A DNA stretch of 10,182 bases, taken from assembly GCA_002887195.1 (NCBI GenBank), contig PJAB01002165.1:1-10182 (forward strand), in the 5' to 3' direction. The DNA is from Chrysochromulina parva. Its lineage: Eukaryota; Haptophyta; Prymnesiales; Chrysochromulinaceae. A program made the position numbers and the translations under genes. The first letter of the stretch is position 1; each line of letters starts with the position of its first letter. Positions 1 through 6,368 of the stretch are shown here, in pieces. The notes under the pieces are model-generated. The model was not told where the DNA came from and did no database searches. It saw only the letters and a program-made list of their open reading frames with translations.

Positions 1-637
1 AGCTTAGAGTTGAGCGCAATTGCTGAGAGACCTCCGTTGCGGCCAGCCACGACGCAAAGCCGGTACGCTGAAGACGGAGCGACATACAGTAGACGGCCGA
101 CGCCATCACCTGCCGATCGTCATCGTGCAGCAAGCCCAGCCAGCCGTTCCACGCCCTGCGCATACCGTCGCCGCGGAACGCCGACGCAGCTGAGAGCAGC
201 GCCCGCTGGCTCCGCTGGCGAGCCTCCGACATCGCAGCCCACGTGTTCATCGCCGCTCGCAAGCTCTGAAGCGACATGCTCTTGATCGCTCGGCGCGCCG
301 GGCCGTTGAGGGGAGGGAAAGCTGCGCGCCATCCATCGAACCCAAAAATGAGCTTGCAGTTGTTCATCTTGTTTAGGACCTTGATCAGCGTCTCTAGAAA
401 CGTGTTGCGCTCGATCGCCATCATGGACCATGTGTTGAAGGCGCTCGACAGATCCCGATGCAGCATGTGCCCCACCCTCGTGTGCATCGACTTGCGCTTT
501 GCTCCTGACGAAGTCAATTCCTCTACTATTGACCAGCCCCGTGCGATCTCTCGGTTAGCCAAGTACAGCATCGCCTTCGACATCGGGTCATCGCGAGTCT
601 TAACAGCTGCGATCCACTGATCGAATCCATAAGAGAG
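1..637 (-). repeat. Protein-level ~33-residue Trp repeats (Sfi1-like)
   Basis: Seven tryptophan-terminated units lie in residues 120-331 of the left-edge gene. Trp-to-Trp distances are 27, 35, 33, 30, 33 and 31 residues. Most units follow the form (G/A)(F/M/W)(N/D/A)(T/G/Q/S)W after a basic-hydrophobic helix. The DNA is too diverged to show as a nucleotide repeat, so the array is visible only in translation. It continues to the left edge and probably past it. Confidence 0.7.
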
Positions 638-994
638 GTGCGTATGCGAGTCGCCCTGTATGGCAGCCCTTAGTGTTGTGGCGACGATAGTCTGATCCGG
701 TGGAGCCAGTTGATCAGCTTTGGCAGCGCTGCATGGCATGGCGATCTCTGGTGCAGCCGCCGCAAGTGACAGTCGGCAGCTCTCCAGTGCCATACTCTCG
801 CGCTCCATCGACGTGAGCTCGGTCACAGCTTGCAACAAAAGGAGATCGTCAGCCTGTCTTTTGAGCGCCGCGATGTTCCTGCCGAAATCGAAGCTCACCT
901 GGTTTGATGCATCGCGTCGGCAACGCGACATCGCGCCGGCAGCGGCCGTCATTCCCGCGAGCCTCTGCCGAGCCTGGTGGAGTGTGTCGTCCAT
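1..994 (-). CDS. Sfi1-like tryptophan-repeat protein, 3' end beyond window
   Basis: The minus-strand frame is open from an upstream stop at 1088-1090 to the left edge. The most upstream Met codon is at 994-992, giving at least 331 residues with no stop in the window. Residues 1-80 are helix-prone and rich in Ala, Leu, Arg and Gln. From residue 120 onward a tryptophan ends a short hydrophobic/aromatic motif at regular spacing: GFDQW (W127), IARGW (W154), AFNTW (W189), GFDGW (W222), AMNTW (W252), AWNGW (W285) and GFASW (W316), 27-35 residues apart. This spacing and the helical filler resemble Sfi1-type repeats, long helices that bind centrin at centrosomes, basal bodies and flagellar roots; similar Trp-repeat proteins are common in algae. 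The centrin-binding role is inferred from the pattern only. The ATG context is mediocre (C at -3, G at +4), so an upstream exon is possible. Confidence 0.72.
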   Translation of the reverse strand, partial: MDDTLHQARQRLAGMTAAAGAMSRCRRDASNQVSFDFGRNIAALKRQADDLLLLQAVTELTSMERESMALESCRLSLAAAAPEIAMPCSAAKADQLAPPDQTIVATTLRAAIQGDSHTHLSYGFDQWIAAVKTRDDPMSKAMLYLANREIARGWSIVEELTSSGAKRKSMHTRVGHMLHRDLSSAFNTWSMMAIERNTFLETLIKVLNKMNNCKLIFGFDGWRAAFPPLNGPARRAIKSMSLQSLRAAMNTWAAMSEARQRSQRALLSAASAFRGDGMRRAWNGWLGLLHDDDRQVMASAVYCMSLRLQRTGFASWLAATEVSQQLRSTLS

Positions 995-1192
995 GGGGGT
1001 CACGGAGTTGGTCGCGGCTGCCGCAGAATCAGCTTGTAGACTCGAGTGAGCAGAAAATCGTCTCGAAAATGTTGTTTCGCGAAAGATTCATGTTTGGGAT
1101 ACAGCATGCTTCGGCCATCACCTAAGTCCAAGTTCAGCTCTCTACATCACAAACTGAGAAACTCCGCCCTGAGGGCTGCCACCAAAACTGAA

Positions 1193-1227
<35 letters not shown>

Positions 1228-1246
1228 GAGAGATCCGAATATGTGT
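995..1246. promoter_or_regulatory. Spacer between two minus-strand genes (3' flank and 5' flank)
   Basis: These 252 bp hold the 3' flank of the sulfotransferase-like gene and the upstream region of the Trp-repeat gene, both read leftward. The only distinct structure is a (GA)15 microsatellite on the plus strand, a polypyrimidine (TC)15 tract in the direction of transcription. I see no clear TATA box or AATAAA on the coding strand. The short plus-strand frames crossing it, with Arg-Glu runs, are products of the microsatellite. Confidence 0.5.
1197..1226. repeat. (GA)15 dinucleotide microsatellite
   Basis: An uninterrupted run of 15 GA units on the plus strand, flanked by further purine-rich sequence. 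It begins about 20 nt past the stop codon of the sulfotransferase-like gene, so the transcript would carry (UC)15 in its 3' flank. Such tracts are usually length-polymorphic and can form triplex DNA. It does not look coding. Confidence 0.95.
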
Positions 1247-2371
1247 TCAGCGGAGCGCTTTCGAAGCGCACGTGCCTTGATACTTCAGCGGCAAATGCGC
1301 GCAGTCAGTGTCGTCGCGATCAGTAAAGGCGTCACACACGAGCGAGATGTTGCGACTGTCGCGAGTCCCCCCCAAGGACTGCTTCTTCCCTCGTACCAGC
1401 TCGCGCGAGTGCCGCTTACCATCGGCACCAATCCAGTCAGTGACAAACGCGGTTTCGTTGGCTACCTCCGGCTCCGCGCAGTGGGCCGGGTGGTAGATAT
1501 CGTACAGGGTCGGCATCAGAGACCTGACGCGCGTCGCCACGTTGCAACTGTACGTCTTCCTGCGCGCGGATGCCATGTGCGGGCGCAGAGTCTTGCCGCG
1601 CATGTTGCCCATCATCACAAGCCCCGGACGGATCGAGAGCGCCACGTTACGTGCACGGAACTTGCTTAGGTGAAAATGCACGGCCTTGACCATTGGATCG
1701 TTCGAGGCCAAGGGTAGGTCGGACGGCTTCGATATGTGGAGCCCGAGCCAGTTGAGCATATTGGGCAAAGCCTTGCCGCCATCGGCGAGCAAGTCGAAGT
1801 CGAACACAACAGCGTCGAACGGGCAAGTCTTGCTGTGGTCGAGGCGCGCGGCGATACACCTCCGCACGAGTTCGTCCTGCGCAGAGAGCTTCTTCTGGAA
1901 ACCTCCGCAATTATTGCACCACGGCTTCGTTCGCACGCTCAGGTACTGCTGCACCGGGTCGCGCAGGACCAGGATGCGATGTGTGAACAAACCGGATCTA
2001 CTGTCGCCTCCGATTGCCCATCGAGTGTTCGAAGTGAGGAGCGCAGCAGTTTCGGTAGAGATGGTGTTCTTCACGACGAGATTTGCACGAATCCGGATCC
2101 ATCTGTCACGCGCAGCCGACGCTGAGTCCGCCTTCATGTCCAGATTCTTAACGAGCCTTTCATCGTCTCCTGACCTGTTTCTCCCCACCAGACATGAGAA
2201 GTCGGAGATACACCCGGCGTCGAGAACCTCGCAGAGCAGGAGAGCGAGGGCCGTGCATGCTCCGTTGAGAGGGCACACCAGGTGAATGCGCCGCGGACCC
2301 GACGAATGCGCACGCGCCGGGTCGAGTAGGAAGGATCTCCCGAGGACGCCTAGCGCTCGCGACGCCTTCAT
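1247..2371 (-). CDS. Sulfotransferase-like protein (P-loop sulfotransferase fold, tentative)
   Basis: Read from the Met at 2371, this is a 374-residue protein. Three segments match sulfotransferase landmarks in the right order. A beta-strand/P-loop-like stretch comes first (IHLVCPLNGACTALALLL, residues 29-46). Then RILVLRDPVQQYLSV (about 132-146) is the typical 3'-phosphate-binding Arg-Asp-Pro...Ser motif. Then FDAVVFDFDLLAD followed by NMLNWLGL (about 185-211) is the usual strand-helix signature. Such enzymes move sulfate from PAPS to glycans, lipids or small molecules, often in the Golgi. The first motif lacks the usual Lys/Arg and GT(S/T) form, so PAPS binding is uncertain. The frame is open to an ATG at 2509, but that ATG has a poor context (T at -3) and overlaps the start of the divergent gene. 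The ATG at 2371 has G at -3 and A at +4, so I prefer it. The C-terminal 100 residues are unrecognised and Cys-containing. Confidence 0.5.
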   Translation of the reverse strand: MKASRALGVLGRSFLLDPARAHSSGPRRIHLVCPLNGACTALALLLCEVLDAGCISDFSCLVGRNRSGDDERLVKNLDMKADSASAARDRWIRIRANLVVKNTISTETAALLTSNTRWAIGGDSRSGLFTHRILVLRDPVQQYLSVRTKPWCNNCGGFQKKLSAQDELVRRCIAARLDHSKTCPFDAVVFDFDLLADGGKALPNMLNWLGLHISKPSDLPLASNDPMVKAVHFHLSKFRARNVALSIRPGLVMMGNMRGKTLRPHMASARRKTYSCNVATRVRSLMPTLYDIYHPAHCAEPEVANETAFVTDWIGADGKRHSRELVRGKKQSLGGTRDSRNISLVCDAFTDRDDTDCAHLPLKYQGTCASKALR

Positions 2372-2507
2372 GGCCGCTGAAAAGCGAAGCCGAAACAAAA
2401 AGCAAGCATTTACAGTACATGTACATGCTGCAACGGACTTCAAAAAACTTTTATTTGTGAATTTCTGCGTGAACGAACATCTTCTCTGCTGAAGGCGACT
2501 TTGCGGC
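2372..2507. promoter_or_regulatory. Compact divergent promoter region (136 bp)
   Basis: This is the gap between the preferred start of the sulfotransferase-like gene (leftward) and the start of the WW-domain gene (rightward), so both promoters must fit here or overlap coding sequence. It is noticeably richer in A/T than its surroundings, with an A-run joined to TTTTATTT at about 2441-2456, a possible TATA-like element for the rightward gene. It also contains the perfect palindrome GTACATGTAC. These assignments are inferred from position and composition. Confidence 0.4.
2415..2424. promoter_or_regulatory. 10-bp perfect palindrome in the divergent promoter
   Basis: GTACATGTAC is a perfect 10-bp palindrome lying 44 bp and 84 bp from the two divergent start codons. 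A dimeric transcription factor site is plausible. One 10-mer palindrome in a single window is weak evidence. Confidence 0.3.
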
Positions 2508-3347
2508 ATGTACGACTATTATCTCCGTGCGCTCCCACTGCTGTCGCTGCTGTCTCATGCTCATAGTTTCTGCAGTGGCGAATTTCCGAAGCGGCAGCAG
2601 CTCCTGAGACCTTCGACTGCGGAGGCACCCTGCGTCCGACGTATGCCTGCACCGCTGCTTCTCGCGAAGAAGAAGAAAGCGGGCAGTCAGAAAAAGGAGC
2701 CACGCGCTGCTGCCAACAGTGTTCCTGACATCCCGCTGCCGCTCATGGTCCCCGACGACACAGCCACCTCGGGACCATCGTACGTCGAGCTATCGCCTCC
2801 GCCTGTGTTCGGGGCTGCAGGGCTCCTATCAGGCTGGCAAGAAGTGCTTAGCGACGACGGTGACATCTTCTTCTACAACGCCGCGACTGGCGCATCACAG
2901 TGGGAGCGGCCGGTCCCTGCACCGCCGTTCCCAAGCGCTGCTGCTTTGAGCGCGAGCGCGAGGGCTCCTACTACCGTTCTCGCAGCTGCTCAGGAGGACG
3001 AGGAGGAGGAGGAGCTGCCGCGGTTCGACGGCGGGCTGCTCCCATTTGGCGATGGTCGGCCAGCGCTCTCGTTGCCGTCCTTTGACGACTACAAGCGCGG
3101 TCCGACGAAGCCGCTGCCTGCCGACGACGGCTCGTTTCGCAGCAAGCTCACGCCAATCAACCCTGGAAAGCCCCTGTTCGATGCCGCCGAGAAGGCGGAG
3201 AAGCCCTTCGTCGAAAAGTGGGTCACGAAGATCACGTGGGGTGGCATCTTCGTGCTCGTGGCCATCGAGATCTTCATAAATACACCGCTCTTCCAACAGG
3301 TGCGGCCGGTCGTCCTCCAATTCCTCGGGGATGGCGGATACGAGTAG
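2508..3347 (+). CDS. WW-domain protein with N-terminal presequence and C-terminal membrane segment
   Basis: 279 residues. The N-terminus has a hydrophobic stretch (residues 6-21, LRALPLLSLLSHAHSF), then a basic, Ser/Thr-containing segment ending near a four-Lys run at 54-57. This resembles the signal-plus-transit presequence of proteins sent to complex red-lineage plastids, with Phe21 near the likely cleavage site. A canonical WW domain follows: GWQEV with W110, the aromatic block FFYN, then QWERP with W132 and P135, with 22 residues between the tryptophans. WW domains bind Pro-rich or phospho-Ser/Thr-Pro ligands. An acidic run (163-169) and a Pro-rich region follow. Residues about 244-262 (WGGIFVLVAIEIF and onward) form one membrane segment, leaving a short C-terminal tail. 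The start has G at -3. WW domain and membrane segment are seen; plastid location and ligand are inferred. No specific family recognised. Confidence 0.75.
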   Translation: MYDYYLRALPLLSLLSHAHSFCSGEFPKRQQLLRPSTAEAPCVRRMPAPLLLAKKKKAGSQKKEPRAAANSVPDIPLPLMVPDDTATSGPSYVELSPPPVFGAAGLLSGWQEVLSDDGDIFFYNAATGASQWERPVPAPPFPSAAALSASARAPTTVLAAAQEDEEEEELPRFDGGLLPFGDGRPALSLPSFDDYKRGPTKPLPADDGSFRSKLTPINPGKPLFDAAEKAEKPFVEKWVTKITWGGIFVLVAIEIFINTPLFQQVRPVVLQFLGDGGYE

Positions 3348-3559
3348 AATACCTGTGATTGTAGAGAGACGGAGAGGGCGCCTCTGTAACAGCATGCCCC
3401 GCCTGGTGCGCACCGCGGCTTGACCCAAAGGGGAAAGGGGAATGGTCTACCCTCCTACTATATTTCATTTTGATAAAAGGGCCCATCCTGTTCACACCAA
3501 GGGAAATGAAGGCTTCGGTCGCCGTCCTTGTCGCCGTCTTCTCTGTGCATCACACTTAC

Positions 3560-3708
3560 GAGGGTTGGTTATGAATAACGACAGCCGAGAGCGCACCACA
3601 GGTCGCTTCACGCTTGTCCAGGCGCGAGCTGGGATGGTTATGAAATAAACAGCCGCGAGAGCAGGCCGAGCTGGGATGGATATGAATAAACAGCCCCGAG
3701 AGCAGGCC
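3560..3708 (+). repeat. ~42-bp direct repeat, three copies, AATAAA in two
   Basis: Copies lie at about 3560-3596 (diverged), 3626-3667 and 3668-3708. The last two are directly adjacent with a 42-bp period and differ by a few substitutions and one indel. The shared core reads GGGATGG(T/A)TATGA followed by AATAAACAGCC and ends in GAGAGCAGGCC. The second and third copies contain AATAAA at 3644-3649 and 3685-3690; the first has AATAAC. The spacing to the WW-gene stop (about 300 nt) suits a 3' UTR, so duplicated polyadenylation signals are a reasonable reading, though this lineage's signal is not something I can verify here. Confidence 0.8.
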
Positions 3709-3721
3709 GAGGGCCTGCTCT
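3699..3721 (+). terminator. Perfect 10-bp hairpin at the end of the repeat array
   Basis: AGAGCAGGCC (3699-3708) pairs perfectly with GGCCTGCTCT (3712-3721) around a three-base GAG loop. The left arm is the end of the third 42-bp repeat and the right arm is unique, so only this copy can fold. Very stable, GC-rich. Its place downstream of AATAAA hexamers and just before a G4 motif suggests RNA 3'-end formation or transcription pausing; that role is inferred. Confidence 0.45.
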
Positions 3722-3744
3722 GAGTCCCCTATTCTAGACAGTAC

Positions 3745-3769
3745 GGGTCCGGGAGGGTGGGGGCTGGGG
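3745..3769 (+). promoter_or_regulatory. G-quadruplex motif (five G-runs)
   Basis: Five runs of at least three guanines occur within 25 nt on the plus strand, at 3745-3747, 3751-3753, 3755-3757, 3759-3763 and 3766-3769, with loops of 3, 1, 1 and 2 bases. Short loops and a spare run favour a stable quadruplex. It lies 24 nt past the hairpin. It may pause RNA polymerase downstream of the WW gene, or act on the DNA upstream of the glycosyltransferase. Confidence 0.6.
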
Positions 3770-4067
3770 CACGACAAACAAGCGGTGAGAGAGCCGCCTT
3801 GCGCGGCGACCTCACACAGGCGCGTGACACTAGCGCGACAAGACAGGCGCCGCGCCCTCTTTCGCTTTCCACAGTAACTGTTCGATCTGTGGACTTTATG
3901 TATCCTGTGATCATCCTGCATGCATGCGTTTTCGACCCGCCCGCCGCGGCGCGCCAAAGTTATTGCGTAAGGCTTGCTTCGCCCCCAGGGAAGACAACTA
4001 ATCTAGCGGCGGCGCTAGAACCAACCTTGCCGCCCACGCTCGCTCGCTCCTTCAGCTCTCGACGTAA

Positions 4068-5396
4068 ATGCCCGCATCACATTCGCGCCGGGAGCCTCGG
4101 CGTCACGCCGCACGAACGCAGGCGTGCGTGTGCTTGAGTTGCTTTGCCGCCTGGTGCCAAGCACTGGCGTACTACTGCATTCGCCCGCAAGCAGGCATGG
4201 AGAGCTCACCGTCCGCCTTAGCACTACCACCACCCTCGCCGCCACCAGAGCCAAGCGCAAGCGAAGTGGCTGGCATCACCGAACCGCACCATCCGCGCAT
4301 TCCGAAGCTACTCCATCAGAGCTGGCGGGATGGCGGCTTTCCGAAGACGCTGTTCAATTGGCGATGGCAGCAGGGGTTGCTCGACCTGAATCCGGAGTGG
4401 CGGCTCATGAAGTGGACCGACGAGACGTCTCGCGCGCTCATCGCCGAGCATTACTCTTGGTTTCTGCCCACGTACGAAGCGTACCCATCATACATCCAGC
4501 GGTGTGATGCCTCGCGCTATTTCATCGTGTACCATCACGGCGGCGTGTACGCTGACCTAGACATCGAGTGCTCCAAGCCGTTCGCACCCGTGCTTGGCGC
4601 GCACCGCGCCGTCTTCTCATACAAGCAGGGTCGCAACTTGAGCCGCGGCCTCGTCAACGCGCTCTTCGCAACGGAGCGTCACCACCCGCTTTGGGAACAT
4701 GTGTTTGCGCTGCTGAGTAACCGGTCGGCCCTCGGCGCCGCCGCCTCGACGCACGTGGACGTGATCTTTTCGACGGGGCCGGGCCTGCTGCGCGAGGCGA
4801 TCATGATGCTTCAATCGCGGCGCGAGCTTCACGATCTCGGTATCGAACTGCTCGATGCCTCCGTTTGGCATCCGGTCATGCCCGAGCAGAAGCGCGGCCG
4901 CGATCCCTCTGCGAGCGCCGCGGCTGCTATTGCCAACTCGCACTGCTACCACCACTTTGTATCCTCGTGGATGGCGCACGATAAGGATCGCCACGACAGC
5001 ACCGAGCAGCACCGGCATGGCGGCGGCGGCGGCACCGGCGGCACCGGCGCTGGTGCTAAAGCTGATGACGGCGACGCCGGCGAGAGGGCAGGCAGGTCCC
5101 GTGGCGGCGGCTCAACCGGAGCCGTCGCAACTGCTGGAGCGGTGCCAGTAGGGCAGGGCATACGCACGCGCAACCTCTGGAAATCATTCGCTCTGGGCGC
5201 GAGCGCTACCACGGCGGCCGACGATGCGAGGATTCGTGCTGATGGCCAGATGCCGGCCGCGGGTGGCGGGCACACTGGCCTTGGCCACCCCCGTCGTGCG
5301 GTCACAAAGAAGAGTGAGAAAGCCGCTCCCGCTCGTGGGACTGCAACTAAGAAAAACAATGGCGGCACGAGGGGACGGAAGCGAGAGCAGTCCTGA
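4068..5396 (+). CDS. GT32-type DXD glycosyltransferase (OCH1 / sugar-binding DXD family)
   Basis: 442 residues. Residues 76-172 match the DXD sugar-transferase family that includes yeast OCH1 and the MIPC synthase catalytic subunits. RIPKLLHQSW opens the fold, NPEWRLMKWTD follows, and RCDASRYFIVYHHGGVYADLDIE carries the metal/nucleotide-sugar DLD at 163-165. FSTGPGLLREAI (234-245) and HCYHHFVSSW (292-301) are the usual C-terminal catalytic pieces. Such enzymes transfer a sugar, often mannose, from a nucleotide donor to glycans or lipids in the Golgi. A hydrophobic stretch at 20-38 after a basic start could be a type II signal anchor, which argues for the ATG at 4068. However, an ATG at 4197 (residue 44) has a better context (G at -3, G at +4) and would remove the anchor. 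Residues 310-442 form an unusual Gly/Ala-rich tail ending in a basic segment; no domain recognised there. Donor and acceptor unknown. Confidence 0.82.
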   Translation: MPASHSRREPRRHAARTQACVCLSCFAAWCQALAYYCIRPQAGMESSPSALALPPPSPPPEPSASEVAGITEPHHPRIPKLLHQSWRDGGFPKTLFNWRWQQGLLDLNPEWRLMKWTDETSRALIAEHYSWFLPTYEAYPSYIQRCDASRYFIVYHHGGVYADLDIECSKPFAPVLGAHRAVFSYKQGRNLSRGLVNALFATERHHPLWEHVFALLSNRSALGAAASTHVDVIFSTGPGLLREAIMMLQSRRELHDLGIELLDASVWHPVMPEQKRGRDPSASAAAAIANSHCYHHFVSSWMAHDKDRHDSTEQHRHGGGGGTGGTGAGAKADDGDAGERAGRSRGGGSTGAVATAGAVPVGQGIRTRNLWKSFALGASATTAADDARIRADGQMPAAGGGHTGLGHPRRAVTKKSEKAAPARGTATKKNNGGTRGRKREQS

Positions 5397-5520
5397 GGTC
5401 TTGGATAGGGGGATCTTGTGGCGTTCTTCGTGGCTCAGCGTCTGTCGTGTTAACGTTCACACGCTCGAAGACACGCGAAGCTGGACTTCGGAGAAGCTCG
5501 TGTTTGCTCACGGCGATAAC
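5397..5520. promoter_or_regulatory. 124-bp spacer upstream of the small membrane protein
   Basis: This lies between the glycosyltransferase stop and the preferred start of the next gene on the same strand. The next gene's frame stays open through it and back to 5224, inside the glycosyltransferase, but the in-frame sequence looks like out-of-frame coding shadow rather than protein. It probably holds a 5' UTR and a short promoter. I see no clear TATA box. Confidence 0.35.
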
Positions 5521-6060
5521 ATGGCGGGAGAGGATTCGGAAAAGCCAGTTCGAGACGACATGGCCGTCAAAGAGAAAGGACGTCCCTCAAAGGATGGGCC
5601 AGATCGAAAAAAGGAGTTGCGTACAACGCTCACGACGACAGAGAATTTCTTCATGTTGCTCATGATTGCATCACAGGTCGCGAGCTTCCACATGCTCTTT
5701 TTGTACCATGACAACTTCGATATGTTGCGCCAGCGCTTGTGTATCCTCGCGACGCTTCACGCCGTGTGGGCGGTCAGAAACTTTGTAACAGGGAACAAGC
5801 TCGAGCGCGGCATGTTCACCTACGGCATCGTCGTCGCAGCCATAGGATTGAACAGGATCAATCTAGCAATCCTCGGATCCATCATGGTTTGGTCGTCCTA
5901 CCTCTTTGTGCTGTCGGTGATTTACGCGTGGCCGGCCACAAAGCTGGCATATGTGCACAAGAAAACGGCGGTTTGGGCCATGGTGTTCAAAGGGTATGTG
6001 TGCAGCAACCTGATTCTGTGGTTGCTCATTGGCGGGCTGCTGATCAAGCAGCTGCTATGA
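5521..6060 (+). CDS. Small multi-pass membrane protein, function unknown
   Basis: 179 residues from the ATG at 5521, which has A at -3 and G at +4. The first 40 residues are charged and probably cytosolic. Hydrophobic segments follow at about 43-62, 72-89 (weaker), 98-119, 120-137 and 150-175, giving four or five membrane passes. Loops are short and basic, including RNFVTGNKLERG (86-97) and HKK (146-148). The tail IGGLLIKQLL is hydrophobic with a Lys near the end but is not a clear KKXX retrieval signal. No enzyme motif or known family is recognised; the size and topology would suit an ER or organelle membrane protein. A longer reading from 5224 would add 99 residues overlapping the glycosyltransferase and is disfavoured. 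The gene converges on the VOC gene to its right. Confidence 0.68.
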   Translation: MAGEDSEKPVRDDMAVKEKGRPSKDGPDRKKELRTTLTTTENFFMLLMIASQVASFHMLFLYHDNFDMLRQRLCILATLHAVWAVRNFVTGNKLERGMFTYGIVVAAIGLNRINLAILGSIMVWSSYLFVLSVIYAWPATKLAYVHKKTAVWAMVFKGYVCSNLILWLLIGGLLIKQLL

Positions 6061-6368
6061 GATGGCCAGCAGCACTCACTGCGGTGTTTGCGCTTTCCTG
6101 CACGTGATTGAGGCACGGCAGTCCACGTTCTTGTCAGTGCCCTCTCTCAGGGACATGGGACTCAGCCGCGAGACGTTCAGGGACGTCCTACGCCCTCTCG
6201 TCGTCCGTGCGCCCCCCCGCGTAGGCGGTCCTGGGGAAGGTGCTGGGGTATCTGTAAACTAATCGGGATCGTTCCACACTTGATCATAGTTTATAGTCTG
6301 CATCCGCGGAATCGCTCGAACGTCGACTTTTTACCGTCCGTCCCTAGGACTAGCTCTATAGCACATCA
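6061..6368. other. Convergent 3' flanks, 308 bp, no gene seen
   Basis: This gap separates the ends of two convergent genes, so it should carry both 3' UTRs and both polyadenylation regions. I see no AATAAA on either strand, no tandem repeat and no strong hairpin. A 66-residue plus-strand frame starting at 6062 begins one base after the preceding stop, has no recognisable features and is likely chance. Confidence 0.45.

Larger units (their letters stand above)
3348..4067. other. 720-bp spacer: repeats, hairpin, G4 motif, no convincing gene
   Basis: This stretch follows the WW gene and precedes the glycosyltransferase. It holds, in order, about 210 bp of unremarkable sequence, a ~42-bp repeat in three copies (3560-3708), a perfect hairpin (3699-3721), a G-quadruplex motif (3745-3769), and a smaller inverted repeat (TCCACAG/CTGTGGA, 3868-3874 with 3887-3893). 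The last 50 bp before the next gene include a short CGCT tandem run. Open frames crossing it encode low-complexity protein whose internal repeats simply mirror the DNA repeats, so I do not call them genes. It most likely combines 3' UTR, transcription-end signals and the next promoter. Confidence 0.6.

Noticed and set aside
276..1049. Plus-strand frames of 109-114 residues at the left end
   Set aside because: They are antisense to the Trp-repeat gene, whose periodic tryptophans show that the minus strand is coding.
1046..1669. Plus-strand 207-residue frame with an Arg-Glu run
   Set aside because: The run is the (GA) microsatellite and the rest is antisense to the sulfotransferase-like gene.
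3699..3737. Helitron-like 3' terminus: hairpin followed 12 nt later by CTAG (a CTRR end)
   Set aside because: The base after CTAG is A rather than the expected T, no matching TC 5' end or Rep/helicase gene is visible, and CTRR is too short to be significant.
3868..3893. Possible tRNA fragment suggested by a stem and a GTTCGAT-like stretch
   Set aside because: The stem is 7 bp with a 12-base loop, not a 5-bp/7-base T-arm, and no acceptor, D or anticodon arms can be formed around it.
3556..3957. Minus-strand 133-residue frame with internal peptide repeats
   Set aside because: Its repeated segments are simply the 42-bp DNA repeat read in translation, and composition elsewhere is unlike a protein.
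5224..5520. 99-residue N-terminal extension of the small membrane protein
   Set aside because: It overlaps the glycosyltransferase in another frame and looks like coding shadow; the ATG at 5521 has a much better context.
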